Assembly (NCBI RefSeq): GCF_031457495.1 | Contig: NZ_JAVDWM010000001.1 | Span: 1,786,001 to 1,850,000 of the forward strand | Length of the DNA: 64,000 bases | DNA from: Sphingopyxis sp. BE259 | GTDB taxonomy: Bacteria > Pseudomonadota > Alphaproteobacteria > Sphingomonadales > Sphingomonadaceae | Direction of reading: 5' to 3' | Part shown: positions 45,945-57,896 of the stretch, in pieces | How positions within the stretch are numbered: position 1 is the first letter of the stretch | How the letters are laid out: the number at the start of each line of letters is the position of its first letter | Notes under the pieces: generated by a model | The model's database searches: none | What the model was told of the DNA's origin: nothing | The model's input: only the letters and a program-made list of their open reading frames with translations | Program-made: the position numbers and the translations under genes

Positions 45945-46048
45945 TTTGCATCCGCCGGCTTGTTTCGGTGAAATCGCCGTTGCAATCACCGACGCAGCGG
46001 CTATGGCCATCCGGCTTTCGGGGGTCGACCATTCGGTCGGACCCGGAC

Positions 46049-46123
46049 GGGCGCGTAGCTCAGTGGTAGAGCACACCCTTCACACGGGTGGGGTCGCAGG
46101 TTCAATCCCTGCCGCGCCCACCA
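46049..46123 (+). tRNA. tRNA-Val (anticodon CAC)
   Basis: 75 nt. Acceptor arms GGGCGCG and CGCGCCC pair. The D loop (AGCTCAGTGGTAGAGC), anticodon arm CACCC-TTCACAC-GGGTG with anticodon CAC, and T arm (GGTTCAATCC) are all standard. CCA is encoded. Confidence 0.97.
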
Positions 46124-46210
46124 TGGCTCGGGCCGTGGAGTGCAAGTTGAAACAGTGGCTGACGGGGTCATTCATCGCCTATTCAATGCCTTTGCGTTAG
46201 AGACACGGCC

Positions 46211-46519
46211 ATGATCCGCACATTGATCCTTTCTGTCCTGTCCGTCCTGCTTCTCACTGCGGCTATGCCTGCCGCCGCGCGCAACGACCGAGACCAGGAT
46301 AATTTGCGCAACGCCGCGGCGCAGGGACAGGTCGTGCCGCTAAACCGCTTGATTGCCGATGTTCGGTCGCGCGCGCCGTATAACAGCATGACCTATCTCG
46401 GCGGGCCGCAATTTGACGCGGGCCGCATGATCTATGCGCTGAAATTCATGGATGGCAGCCAGGTCGTCGTGGTCTATGTCGACGCCCGCACCGGCCGCAT
46501 CGTCGGTCGCAAACCCTGA
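46211..46519 (+). CDS. Exported PepSY-like protein
   Basis: 102 aa with a signal peptide ending 'AAMPAAA'. The mature protein has a PepSY-like fold ('YALKFMDGSQVVVVYVDART' and 'GRIVGRKP'). It lies 128 bp upstream of a response regulator/histidine kinase pair; small PepSY proteins often sit with PhoPQ-like systems and may modulate them. Confidence 0.8.
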   Translation: MIRTLILSVLSVLLLTAAMPAAARNDRDQDNLRNAAAQGQVVPLNRLIADVRSRAPYNSMTYLGGPQFDAGRMIYALKFMDGSQVVVVYVDARTGRIVGRKP

Positions 46520-46647
46520 AATCCCTCCCTAACGAAATCCGGCGCCGACAATTCATCGCAACGACATTTTGCGATGAACGTTCGGACTTGATACACAGTC
46601 GAAACATGCGACCGGCGCCGTCCGGTCGGCCAGTGAAAGGCGTCTGA

Positions 46648-47313
46648 ATGCGGATCCTGATTGTCGAAGACGAGCCCACCCTGGGTCCGCAGCTGAAGGC
46701 CACGCTGGAAAGCACCGGCTATGCGGTCGATCTGGCGACCGACGGCGAGGATGGGCATTTCCTCGGCTCGACCGAAAATTACGACGCCGCGATCCTCGAC
46801 CTTGGGCTGCCCGAAATTGATGGGCTTACGGTGCTCGACCGTTGGCGCCGTGAAAAGCGCAATTTTCCGGTGCTGGTCCTGACCGCGCGCGACAGCTGGT
46901 CGGACAAGGTGGCGGGGCTCGATGCCGGCGCCGACGATTATCTGGCCAAGCCGTTCCAAACCGAAGAATTGATCGCACGCTTGCGCGCGCTGATCCGCCG
47001 CGCCGCGGGCAACGCGTCGAGCGAACTGACCGCGGGCGACGTTCGGCTGGACACGCGGTCGGGTCGCGTGACGCTGGCCGGTGAGGCGGTGAAGCTCACC
47101 GCGCAGGAATATAAGCTGCTGTCCTACCTGCTCCACCACAAGGGCAAGGTTGTGTCGCGCACCGAACTGATCGAGCATATTTACGACCAGGATTTCGATC
47201 GCGATTCGAACACGATCGAAGTGTTCGTGACGCGCATCCGAAAAAAGCTGGGCGCTGACATCATCACCACGATCCGCGGTCTGGGCTACCAGCTCGACGA
47301 TCCGCAGGGCTGA
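46648..47313 (+). CDS. OmpR/PhoP-family response regulator
   Basis: 221 aa. Receiver domain with phospho-acceptor Asp51 ('AAILDLGLPEIDG') and Lys in 'LAKPF'. A winged-helix DNA-binding domain follows ('LTAQEYKLLSYLLHHKGKVV', 'VFVTRIRKKLG'). It is co-transcribed with the kinase that starts 12 bp downstream. PmrA/PhoP-like; an envelope-stress or metal role is inferred. Confidence 0.95.
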   Translation: MRILIVEDEPTLGPQLKATLESTGYAVDLATDGEDGHFLGSTENYDAAILDLGLPEIDGLTVLDRWRREKRNFPVLVLTARDSWSDKVAGLDAGADDYLAKPFQTEELIARLRALIRRAAGNASSELTAGDVRLDTRSGRVTLAGEAVKLTAQEYKLLSYLLHHKGKVVSRTELIEHIYDQDFDRDSNTIEVFVTRIRKKLGADIITTIRGLGYQLDDPQG

Positions 47314-47324
47314 ACCGCTCGGCC

Positions 47325-48731
47325 ATGGCCGAAATGGACCCAGCCCCGGCAACCGCGGCGGCGCCCGATGCAGCGGACAAGCCCGCCGCGCTGACCGGCC
47401 GTATGACCGGCTCGCTGGCGCGGCGCATGATCGCGATTGCGGCGCTGTGGATTTCGGTGCTGCTGGTCGGCGGCGGCTTTGCGCTCGACCGGGTGCTGAC
47501 CGGGGCGATTACCCGCAATTTCGATTCCAGCCTGGAATATGTGCTGATCGCGATGATCCGATCGTCGGAAATCGGCCCCGACGGCGAGGTGCGGCTGGTC
47601 GAACCGCTCGGCGACCAACGCTTTCTGGAACCCTATAGCGGTCTGTACTGGCAGATCAGCGGCGGCGGGCAGGAACCTTATCGCTCGCGCTCGCTGTGGG
47701 AACGGTCGCTGAAGGCGCCAACCCCGCACATCGACGATCAGATTCACACCTATGACAGTAACCAGTTTCCCGACGAGGAACTGCGCGTGCTCGAACGAAA
47801 TGTCATCCTGCCGGGTAGCAAGGTCAGCTGGCGGTATCAGATCGCACAATCGCGCGTCGCGCTTGACGCGCAAGTCGGGGCGGTGCGCGCGACCCTGATC
47901 CCCAGTCTGGCCCTGCTCGGGCTTGGGCTGATCATCCTCGCGGCGCTCCAGACCTTTTACGGGCTGTGGCCGCTACGCCATATCCGCCGCGCCATCGCAG
48001 CGATGCGCGGCGGCCAGAATCGGCGCGTCGATGCGCCGCTGCCGCTGGAGGTGCAGCCGATGGTCGACGAACTCAACGCGCTGCTCGCGCACAATGAAAA
48101 GCAGGCGGAGGAAGCGCGGCTGCACGCCGGTAATCTTGCGCATGCGCTCAAGACCCCGCTGACCGTGCTGCTCAACAGCGCGACCAGCCAGACGTCGCCG
48201 CTGGCCGATACGGTGCGTCGCGAGGCGGCGACGATGCAGCGGCAGGTCGAACATCATCTCGCCCGCGCCCGCGCCGTCGGGCGCCGCGGCGCTGCCCAGG
48301 CGCGCGCCAATGTCCGCGACAGCGTCGACAGCGTGACGCGCGCGGTGGCGCTGCTCTATCCCCAGGCGCGGCTCGACGCGGCGGGCGACAAGCAGCTGAT
48401 TGCGCGGGTCGAGCGCCAGGATCTCGACGAATTGGTCGGCAATCTGCTGGAGAACGCGGCGAAATATGGCGGCGGTAGCGTTTTCGTGACCATCCAGCGC
48501 GACGGCGCGATGGCCGAAATCCTGGTCGAGGACGACGGCGCGGGAATTTCACCCGCCGACCGGACCCGTATCTTCGATCGCGGCGTGCGCCTCGACAGCG
48601 GCAAGCCGGGAACTGGTTTGGGGTTGGCCATCGTCCGCGACGTCGCCGAAATCTATGGCGGCAGCATCGCGCTTGAGGAAAGCGAGGATCTGGGCGGATT
48701 GCTGGTGCGGCTCCGGCTGCCGGCGGGCTAG
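47325..48731 (+). CDS. Membrane histidine kinase, PhoQ-like
   Basis: 468 aa. Two transmembrane helices (~25-50 'RMIAIAALWISVLLVGGGFA' and ~190-212 'LALLGLGLIILAALQTF') frame a ~140-residue periplasmic sensor. A HAMP segment follows, then the H-box with His273 ('HALKTPLTVLL'), and the ATPase N/G boxes 'LLENAAKYGGG', 'VEDDGAGI', 'GTGLGLAIV'. It is the partner of the regulator upstream. The signal is unknown. Confidence 0.93.
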   Translation: MAEMDPAPATAAAPDAADKPAALTGRMTGSLARRMIAIAALWISVLLVGGGFALDRVLTGAITRNFDSSLEYVLIAMIRSSEIGPDGEVRLVEPLGDQRFLEPYSGLYWQISGGGQEPYRSRSLWERSLKAPTPHIDDQIHTYDSNQFPDEELRVLERNVILPGSKVSWRYQIAQSRVALDAQVGAVRATLIPSLALLGLGLIILAALQTFYGLWPLRHIRRAIAAMRGGQNRRVDAPLPLEVQPMVDELNALLAHNEKQAEEARLHAGNLAHALKTPLTVLLNSATSQTSPLADTVRREAATMQRQVEHHLARARAVGRRGAAQARANVRDSVDSVTRAVALLYPQARLDAAGDKQLIARVERQDLDELVGNLLENAAKYGGGSVFVTIQRDGAMAEILVEDDGAGISPADRTRIFDRGVRLDSGKPGTGLGLAIVRDVAEIYGGSIALEESEDLGGLLVRLRLPAG

Positions 48732-48754
48732 AGCGAGATGACATTTGCGTCGAT

Positions 48755-48883
48755 CGTCATTGCGAGGAGCGAAGCGACGCGGCAATCCAGAGTCGCGTAA
48801 GCCGCTCTGGATTGCTTCGCTTCCGCATCGCGGAAGTTTGCCCTGAGCGCCTGCGGGGCAGTCGAAGGGCTCGCAATGACGAG
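48755..48883. repeat. Dispersed inverted-repeat element, family B with nested family A fragment
   Basis: The left arm is CGTCATTGCGAGGAGCG, the right arm GGGCTCGCAATGACGAG; inner CAATCCAGAG/CTCTGGATTG arms are present. A family A-like fragment ('TTTGCCCTGAGCG', 'GTCGAAGGGC') is inserted before the right end. Confidence 0.85.
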
Positions 48884-48909
48884 GGCTATCGACCTGAAGT
48901 CATCATGCT

Positions 48910-49188
48910 CTAGCCGTCGCGAGCCTGCTGGTGATGACGGATCACTTCCTCGATGATGAAGCGCAGAAATTTTTCGGTGAAGTCGGGGTCGAGGTCGGCG
49001 TCGCGCGCCAGTTCGCGCAGCCGCCCGATCTGCCGCTCCTCGCGTGAGGGGTCAGCGGGGGGCAGGCCGTCGCGCGCTTTCAGCTCGCCGACCGCCTTGG
49101 TCACCTTGAATCGCTCGGCCAGCATATAGACGAGCGCCGCATCGATATTGTCGATGCTCTGGCGAAAGCGGCTCAGTTGGTCGTCCAT
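48910..49188 (-). CDS. Chorismate mutase (AroQ class)
   Basis: 92 aa. 'FRQSIDNIDAALVYMLAERF' and 'VTKAVGELKARDGLPPAD', then 'REERQIGRLRELA', match the AroQ-type monofunctional mutase with the active-site Arg and Lys on the first helix. It turns chorismate into prephenate for Phe/Tyr. A second mutase-like gene lies at 33155. Confidence 0.9.
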   Translation of the reverse strand: MDDQLSRFRQSIDNIDAALVYMLAERFKVTKAVGELKARDGLPPADPSREERQIGRLRELARDADLDPDFTEKFLRFIIEEVIRHHQQARDG

Positions 49189-49292
49189 GCACGGCTCCTC
49201 TCAATCCCCGCCCGCTTGGCACCGCGCGGGGGGCCAAAGCAAGCCGAAAGTCGTTGCAAAATCGCGGCCGCGCGGCCAAGGCTCGCCGCATC

Positions 49293-50306
49293 ATGACTGC
49301 CGAAATCCACCAGCTCTACGGCGAACGGCCCCCCTCGCTCGACCCGATGATGGCGCTTGTCGCCGCCGATATGAACGAGGTGAATTCGGTCATTCTTGAA
49401 CGGATGCAATCCGAAGTGCCGCTGATCCCCGAACTCGCCGGTCACCTGATCGCCGGCGGTGGCAAGCGGATGCGGCCGATGCTGACTCTCGCGTGCGGCC
49501 AGCTGCTCGACTATCCGGGACGCCGTCACTGCAAGCTGGCGGCAGCGGTCGAGTTCATCCACACCGCCACGCTGCTCCACGACGATGTCGTCGACAAATC
49601 GGACCTGCGCCGCGGCCGTAAGACCGCGAACCTGATCTGGGGCAACAGTGCATCGGTGCTGGTCGGCGACTTCCTGTTCAGCCGCGCGTTCGAGGTGATG
49701 GTCGAGGACGGGTCGCTGAAGGTGCTCAAGATTCTCAGCCGCGCGTCGGCGGTGATCGCCGAGGGTGAGGTCAACCAGCTGTCGGCGCAGCGCCGCATCG
49801 AAACCAGCGAAGACCAGTATCTCGCGATCATCAACGCCAAGACCGCCGAACTGTTCGCCGCGGCGTGCAAGATCGCCGCGGTGGTCGCCGAACGCGACGA
49901 GGCGACCGAGGCCGCGCTCGACGCCTATGGCCGTAACCTCGGCATCGCGTTCCAGCTCGTCGACGATGCGATCGATTATGTTTCGGACGCCGAAACGATG
50001 GGCAAGGGGGTCGGCGACGATTTCCGCGATGGCAAGGTCACGTTGCCGGTCATCCTCGCCTATGCGCGCGGCAATGCCGAAGAACGGGAATTCTGGAAAC
50101 TCGCGATCACCGGCCACCGGACATCGGACGAAGACCTCGCCCATGCGACGCGGCTGCTGCGCCAGCACGGCACGATCGACGATACGCTGGCGCGGGCGCG
50201 CCACTATGGCCAGCGCGCGGTTGATGCGATCGGCGGCTTCCGCGCCAGCCATGCGAAAGCGGCGCTGACCGAAGCGGTCGCCTTCGCAGTCGCGCGGGCT
50301 TATTGA
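49293..50306 (+). CDS. ispB: Long-chain polyprenyl diphosphate synthase (octaprenyl/decaprenyl type)
   Basis: 337 aa from the ATG at 49293. First Asp-rich motif 'LLHDDVVDKSDLRRG' and second 'QLVDDAIDYVSD' bind the Mg-diphosphate substrates. 'GGGKRMRPML' is the conserved Lys/Arg site. It makes the ubiquinone side chain. The chain length (decaprenyl is usual in sphingomonads) cannot be read from the sequence alone. Confidence 0.95.
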   Translation: MTAEIHQLYGERPPSLDPMMALVAADMNEVNSVILERMQSEVPLIPELAGHLIAGGGKRMRPMLTLACGQLLDYPGRRHCKLAAAVEFIHTATLLHDDVVDKSDLRRGRKTANLIWGNSASVLVGDFLFSRAFEVMVEDGSLKVLKILSRASAVIAEGEVNQLSAQRRIETSEDQYLAIINAKTAELFAAACKIAAVVAERDEATEAALDAYGRNLGIAFQLVDDAIDYVSDAETMGKGVGDDFRDGKVTLPVILAYARGNAEEREFWKLAITGHRTSDEDLAHATRLLRQHGTIDDTLARARHYGQRAVDAIGGFRASHAKAALTEAVAFAVARAY

Positions 50307-50320
50307 GGCGGCTTTTCTAT

Positions 50321-50349
50321 CGTCACCCCGGACTTGCTCCGGGGTGACG
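50321..50349. repeat. Short perfect hairpin, family C repeat
   Basis: CGTCACCCCGGA and its complement flank a 5-base loop 14 bp after the ispB stop. May act as terminator for ispB. Confidence 0.85.
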
Positions 50350-50386
50350 AGGATTGAATGATTTTGCCGCATATCGGGAACGACGA

Positions 50387-50772
50387 ATGCCGATGATGGG
50401 TCCAGCCGCCGAAAGCCCTGACGCCTATATCGCCGCGCTGTCGGGGTGGCAGCGCGACCGCTGCGAAATGATGCGTGCGGCGATCCTGGCCACCGCCACT
50501 TTCGACGAAACCATCAAATGGACCAACCTCGTCTTCATGGCGAACGGCCCGTGCATCCTGATCCGCGCCGAAGAGCGTCGCGTGCTGCTCGGTTTCTGGC
50601 GCGGCAAGCGGCTGCGCGAGGTCGATCCGCGGATCAAGGCGAGCGGCAAATATGAACTCGGCAATCTGGTGATGGCCGAGGCGACCGAGGTGACGGCGGA
50701 GCAAGTCGCGATACTCGCCGCCGAGGCCTACCGCCTCAACCTCGAACTCGGCAACCCGGCGGCGCGGACCTG

Positions 50773-50773
<1 letters not shown>
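50387..50773 (+). CDS. DUF1801-family protein (YdhG/iron-uptake-like fold)
   Basis: 128 aa from the ATG at 50387, with GGGAA upstream; a TTG at 50354 in frame is weaker. 'IKWTNLVFMANGPCILIRAE' and 'LLGFWRGKRLREVD' match DUF1801. The biochemical role is unknown. Its stop overlaps the hrpB start by one base, so the two are co-transcribed. Confidence 0.8.
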
Positions 50774-53235
<2,462 letters not shown>

Positions 53236-53305
53236 CGTTGCCCCTTTTCGCGGCGCCGGGGAGCCGCTAAAGGATCGGTAAGCCAACCAACGCAGGACAG
53301 TCCCG

Positions 53306-53584
53306 ATGAAAGCGCGCATTTTCCAGAAACCCAAAAATGCGATGCAGTCGGGACGCGCCGGAACCCAGCGCTGGACGCTGGAATTCGCTCCCGCCGAATC
53401 GCGCAAGCCCGATCCGCTGATGGGCTGGGCGGGCAGCGGCGATACGCAGCGGCAGATCCGGCTCGGCTTTGCGAGCCAGGATGAAGCGGTGGCTTATGCG
53501 GAGCGCAATGGCATTGACGCCGAGGTGGTTGCGCCGCCGGTTCGCACGCTGAAGATTCAGGCGTACGCGGATAATTTCCGCTGA
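53306..53584 (+). CDS. NADH dehydrogenase accessory subunit (NDUFS4/ETC complex I type)
   Basis: 92 aa. 'MKARIFQKPKNAMQSGRAGT', 'WTLEFAP', 'LGFASQDEAVAYAERNGI' and a final 'YADNFR' match the NDUFS4-like accessory subunit found in alphaproteobacterial complex I. It stabilises the peripheral arm. No nuo genes are in the window. Confidence 0.88.
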   Translation: MKARIFQKPKNAMQSGRAGTQRWTLEFAPAESRKPDPLMGWAGSGDTQRQIRLGFASQDEAVAYAERNGIDAEVVAPPVRTLKIQAYADNFR

Positions 53585-53608
53585 GGCGGCGGCCGAAACA
53601 ATAGACAC

Positions 53609-53692
53609 CGTTTGTGCTGAGCTTGTCGAAGCACTGCTCTTCTTTTTGACGTCGCAAAAAAGAACGGCCCTTCGACAAGCTCAGGGCGAACG
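53609..53692. repeat. Dispersed inverted-repeat element, family A (intergenic copy)
   Basis: 84 bp. CGTTTGTGCTGAGCTTGTCG-type and TTCGACAAGCTCAGGGCGAA arms with an AAAAAGA-type spacer. Same length and design as the copy at 28349. Confidence 0.85.
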
Positions 53693-53715
53693 CGGCCTAT
53701 TAATACCGTTAGCGC

Positions 53716-53931
53716 TTACTCGCTGTCCGGCTGCAACAGCTTGTGCAGATGCACGACCACATATTTCATTTCGGCATCGTCGACCGTGCGTTGCGCCGCG
53801 GCCCGCCACGCCTTTTCGGCTGACTTATAGTCGGGGAACAGGCCGACGACGTCGAGATGGTGGAGATCGACAAAGTCGGTGCCCTGCGGATCGCTGACGC
53901 GTCCGCCGAACACGAGATGCAATTTGCTCAT
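53716..53931 (-). CDS. DUF4170 family protein
   Basis: 71 aa. 'LHLVFGGRVSDPQGTDF', 'GLFPDYKSAEKAWRAAAQRT' and 'YVVVHLHKLLQP' match DUF4170, a short family typical of alphaproteobacteria. Function unknown. It stands alone on the minus strand. Confidence 0.8.
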   Translation of the reverse strand: MSKLHLVFGGRVSDPQGTDFVDLHHLDVVGLFPDYKSAEKAWRAAAQRTVDDAEMKYVVVHLHKLLQPDSE

Positions 53932-54011
53932 GGCTGCTTTCCTTGCGGGCTGGCGCTGGGGAGGGGAGAAGGGGCGGCCCCTAACAGCGCGGCCCCGCTA
54001 CGGCAAGCCGG

Positions 54012-54371
54012 TCAGTCGCCCTTGCGCCCCTTCGGCAGCAGCGAACCGAGCAGCGCGCCGATCGCAACCGCTCCCGCCACCAACGCCATCGGCTGTTTCT
54101 CAGCCGCATTCTTCAGCTTGCTGTTCGCGCGCTTGGCCTGAACCTTGCCCTTTTCATACACTTCACCGGCGGCCTCGCGGGCGACGCCAGCTTGTTCGCT
54201 GGCCTTCGCGGCGAAATCTTCGGTTGCGGCGCGGGCGCGGCCATAGCCGTCCTGGATGCGCGACTTCGCCGCTTCGGCGGTCAACCGCGCATTTTCGGCG
54301 GTTTTCTCGGCAAGTTCACTTGCTTTTGCGCGGGCGTCGCTGGCGGTTTCACTGAACGGCTTCATCGTCAT
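54012..54371 (-). CDS. YqjD/DUF883-like coiled-coil protein with C-terminal anchor
   Basis: 119 aa. A long amphipathic, Ala/Glu/Lys-rich helix ('RAKASELAEKTAENARLTAE') is followed by one transmembrane helix ('ALVAGAVAIGALLGSLLP') and a basic tail. Similar proteins (ElaB/YqjD) tie ribosomes or the envelope in stationary phase. Last gene of a four-gene operon; its start overlaps the preceding gene by 23 bp. Confidence 0.75.
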   Translation of the reverse strand: MTMKPFSETASDARAKASELAEKTAENARLTAEAAKSRIQDGYGRARAATEDFAAKASEQAGVAREAAGEVYEKGKVQAKRANSKLKNAAEKQPMALVAGAVAIGALLGSLLPKGRKGD

Positions 54372-54756
54372 TCTCCACTGGTTCGCTCATTTCGCCGTCA
54401 TCGGCATATGTTTCATGGGCTGTTTCGTCGGTCGGTCGCAGTCGATCGGACACCGCACTCACCATGTCCTGAATCTTTTGGGTCAGTCGCGGCGCATGGT
54501 CCTTGATCGGTTCGCGCAGCAGCCACGCCACGCCCGCCACGGCAGCGAGCGCGATCGGCAGGCGGTTGTCGCGGAAACTCTCGCGCACCGCATGAGCGGC
54601 GTCGTCGATCTTGGCATTGACCCGGTACTTGCCGCGATCAACCAAGGCGCCAGGCTTGAACGCCGCCTTGGCAACATCGAGCCGGCGGTGCAGCTCGGCG
54701 CGCTGGAGCATCGAGCGGCGCGCGGCGGCGATCAGGCGATTACGCGTCCGCGGCAT
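54349..54756 (-). CDS. DUF3618-like membrane-anchored protein
   Basis: 135 aa from the ATG at 54756. Basic N-terminal helices ('MPRTRNRLIAAARRSMLQRA') precede a single transmembrane segment ('RLPIALAAVAGVAWLL') and an acidic tail. It overlaps the genes on both sides by 17-23 bp, which suggests coupling. Function unknown; stress-related in homologous clusters. Confidence 0.7.
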   Translation of the reverse strand: MPRTRNRLIAAARRSMLQRAELHRRLDVAKAAFKPGALVDRGKYRVNAKIDDAAHAVRESFRDNRLPIALAAVAGVAWLLREPIKDHAPRLTQKIQDMVSAVSDRLRPTDETAHETYADDGEMSEPVENDDEAVQ

Positions 54757-55204
54757 CGTCGAACCCCTCATTCGTCAGGTCGCGCCGCAGCGCGGTGCGA
54801 ATATCGCCATAGCTGATATGCGCGCGCCACGCGGCACCGCCAGCAACTATCAGCAGCACACTCACCACGACCAGCGTCGCGAGCAGCGGGCCGATCTGCG
54901 GCGACAGCGCCAATATCGCGCCGAACGCCAGCGCCAGCAGCGCGACACCCGCCGCGGTGGCGGCAACCCCGCCCCAGATCGCCGCGCGACTGGCGCCATG
55001 CAGCGCCAACTCGCCGCGCGCTTCGATTAGCGCAAATTCTGCCTTTGCCGTCGCCGACAGATTGTCGACGACATCGCCGACAATCTGTTCGAGCGGCACC
55101 GGCGGCGGCGCCACCGGCGGCCCGTCGGGTGCGTAGCCGTGGCTTATGCCGCCAAAGCTGTGCGCATCGGGCGTCGATGGGGTGTTTTGATCAGGCGATG
55201 GCAA
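54740..55204 (-). CDS. Phage holin-like (YqjE/DUF1469) membrane protein
   Basis: 154 aa from a TTG at 55204, 7 bp after the upstream stop; this start is uncertain, and the frame remains open back to an ATG at 55252 inside the preceding gene. An amphipathic helix ('LEQIVGDVVDNLSATAKAEF') is followed by two transmembrane helices ('AAGVALLALAFGAILALS', 'LLATLVVVSVLLIVAGGAAW'), as in YqjE. It is next to YqjD-like genes, matching the elaB/yqjDE pattern. Not a phage remnant. Confidence 0.75.
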   Translation of the reverse strand: MPSPDQNTPSTPDAHSFGGISHGYAPDGPPVAPPPVPLEQIVGDVVDNLSATAKAEFALIEARGELALHGASRAAIWGGVAATAAGVALLALAFGAILALSPQIGPLLATLVVVSVLLIVAGGAAWRAHISYGDIRTALRRDLTNEGFDDAADA

Positions 55205-55211
55205 CGGCCGG

Positions 55212-55757
55212 TCAATCGTTCGAGCCGCCCTTGAGCATCCGGGCCAGCACAAAGCCGATCACCGTGGCGGCGCCGACTGCAATCGCCGGGTTCTTCTTGA
55301 CCATGTCCTTGGTCGAAGCCGCCAACTCGTCGAGATCTTTCTTGTCGAGCGTCGAGGCAAGGCCCGCGACGGTCGCCGCAGCCGAGCGCGCATAGTCGCC
55401 ATATTGCTTGCCGAATTTGGTGTCGACGGTGCCCGCGCTGTCCTCGAGCATCTTGGCCAGATTACCGACGGTTTTGGCGGCCTTGTCCTTGCCCTTGGTC
55501 GCGGCTTTGCGCGCCTCGGTCGATGCCTGGTTGGCGAGCGTGGCGGCTTCACCCTTCAGCGATGCTGCCTTTTTCGACGCTTCCGACTTGATCGTGTCGC
55601 GGGTCGCGGCCAGCTGATCGCGGATCGGGTGATCCTTGGCGGCTTTCACCGTAGCGGGCTTGCGCGCGGGCGCGGCCTTGGTGGCGGCGGCCTTTGCAGG
55701 TGCCTTGGGACGCGGAGCGGCGACTTTTTTGGTCGCGGGAGTAGCGGCTTTGGCCAT
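55212..55757 (-). CDS. Histone H1-like/DUF883-type protein with C-terminal anchor
   Basis: 181 aa. Residues 1-45 are Lys/Ala/Pro-rich like histone H1 tails ('KAPAKAAATKAAPARKPA'). A long Ala/Lys-rich helix region follows ('RDTIKSEASKKAASLKGEAA') and a C-terminal membrane-like segment ('NPAIAVGAATVIGFVLARML'). It could bridge DNA and membrane, but that is inference. First gene of the four-gene minus-strand operon. Confidence 0.78.
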   Translation of the reverse strand: MAKAATPATKKVAAPRPKAPAKAAATKAAPARKPATVKAAKDHPIRDQLAATRDTIKSEASKKAASLKGEAATLANQASTEARKAATKGKDKAAKTVGNLAKMLEDSAGTVDTKFGKQYGDYARSAAATVAGLASTLDKKDLDELAASTKDMVKKNPAIAVGAATVIGFVLARMLKGGSND

Positions 55758-55830
55758 GGCGTTGTCCTCTTCTTCTTATGTCGGGCGCCGCATCGGCGAA
55801 CATCCCTTTTGGTCCTGTCTGAATATATAG

Positions 55831-57234
<1,404 letters not shown>

Positions 57235-57254
57235 GGCGAAAGCTACTTTCTATT

Positions 57255-57331
57255 CGTCACCCCGGCGAAGGCCGGGATCTCGCCGTTGCGTTTTCACACG
57301 AGGTTGAGATCCCGGCCTTCGCCGGGATGAC
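57255..57331. repeat. Dispersed inverted-repeat element, family C (long form)
   Basis: CGTCACCCCGGCGAAGGCCG... and the inverted CGGCCTTCGCCGGGATGAC form near-perfect ~25-bp arms around a ~25-bp loop, 20 bp past the eno stop. It probably ends the eno transcript. Confidence 0.85.
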
Positions 57332-57388
57332 AATAATATGTGGCCAGACGCCTTGACGCCATGAATCAACTCTGATTCAAGAGTAGCA

Positions 57389-57712
57389 ATGACGCAGCGC
57401 CATAAACTCCGCAAATCGATGAACCGGGCCGTCGGCCCCGCGGTCGCGGTGATCGCGGTGCTGGCGATGATCGGTTACATCATTTTGGGACCGACCGGGC
57501 TTTATGCCTGGGGGGACTATGGCCAGTCGGTCGAAAAGAAGCGCGTGATCCTGAGCGAACTGGCCAAGAAGGAAAGCGAGCTGCAAAATCGCGTCAACCT
57601 GCTCGACCGGCGGCGCGTCGATCCCGATCTGGCCGAAGAATATGTCCGCGAAAAGCTGGGCGCCTATCACCCCGACGAGGTGATCATTCCGATGGAGCCT
57701 GCGGCGAAGTAA
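57389..57712 (+). CDS. ftsB: Cell division protein FtsB/DivIC-like (septum formation initiator)
   Basis: 107 aa. One transmembrane helix (~16-38, 'GPAVAVIAVLAMIGYIIL') is followed by a coiled coil ('LSELAKKESELQNRVNLLDR') and the conserved 'VREKLGAYHPDE'. The eno-ftsB-pdh order is normal for alphaproteobacteria. Part of the FtsQBL divisome complex. Confidence 0.9.
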   Translation: MTQRHKLRKSMNRAVGPAVAVIAVLAMIGYIILGPTGLYAWGDYGQSVEKKRVILSELAKKESELQNRVNLLDRRRVDPDLAEEYVREKLGAYHPDEVIIPMEPAAK

Positions 57713-57720
57713 GCCGCCTC

Positions 57721-57798
57721 CCGTCATTGCGAGCGCAGCGAAGCAATCCAGAGCGGTTTACGCCACTCTGGATTGCTTCGCTGCGCTCGCAATGACGG
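57721..57798. repeat. Dispersed inverted-repeat element, family B
   Basis: CCGTCATTGCGAGCGCAGCG and its inverted copy frame 'AAGCAATCCAGAG...CTCTGGATTGCTT' inner arms; nearly perfect over ~34 bp per arm. Between ftsB and pdhA. Confidence 0.9.
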
Positions 57799-57896
57799 GA
57801 TAATGCTGCATTCGTAATCGCTCCGTCCGTGCCGCCATGCGGGCGTTGCCAAACCCGGCGTGCGGCCCCTATAGGGAGCCTTGCCGTAAAGGCTAA

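Noticed and set aside
54740..55204. Holin-like gene as a sign of a prophage
   Set aside because: The protein matches YqjE/DUF1469 and lies in an operon with YqjD-like genes; no lysin, integrase or phage structural gene is near.
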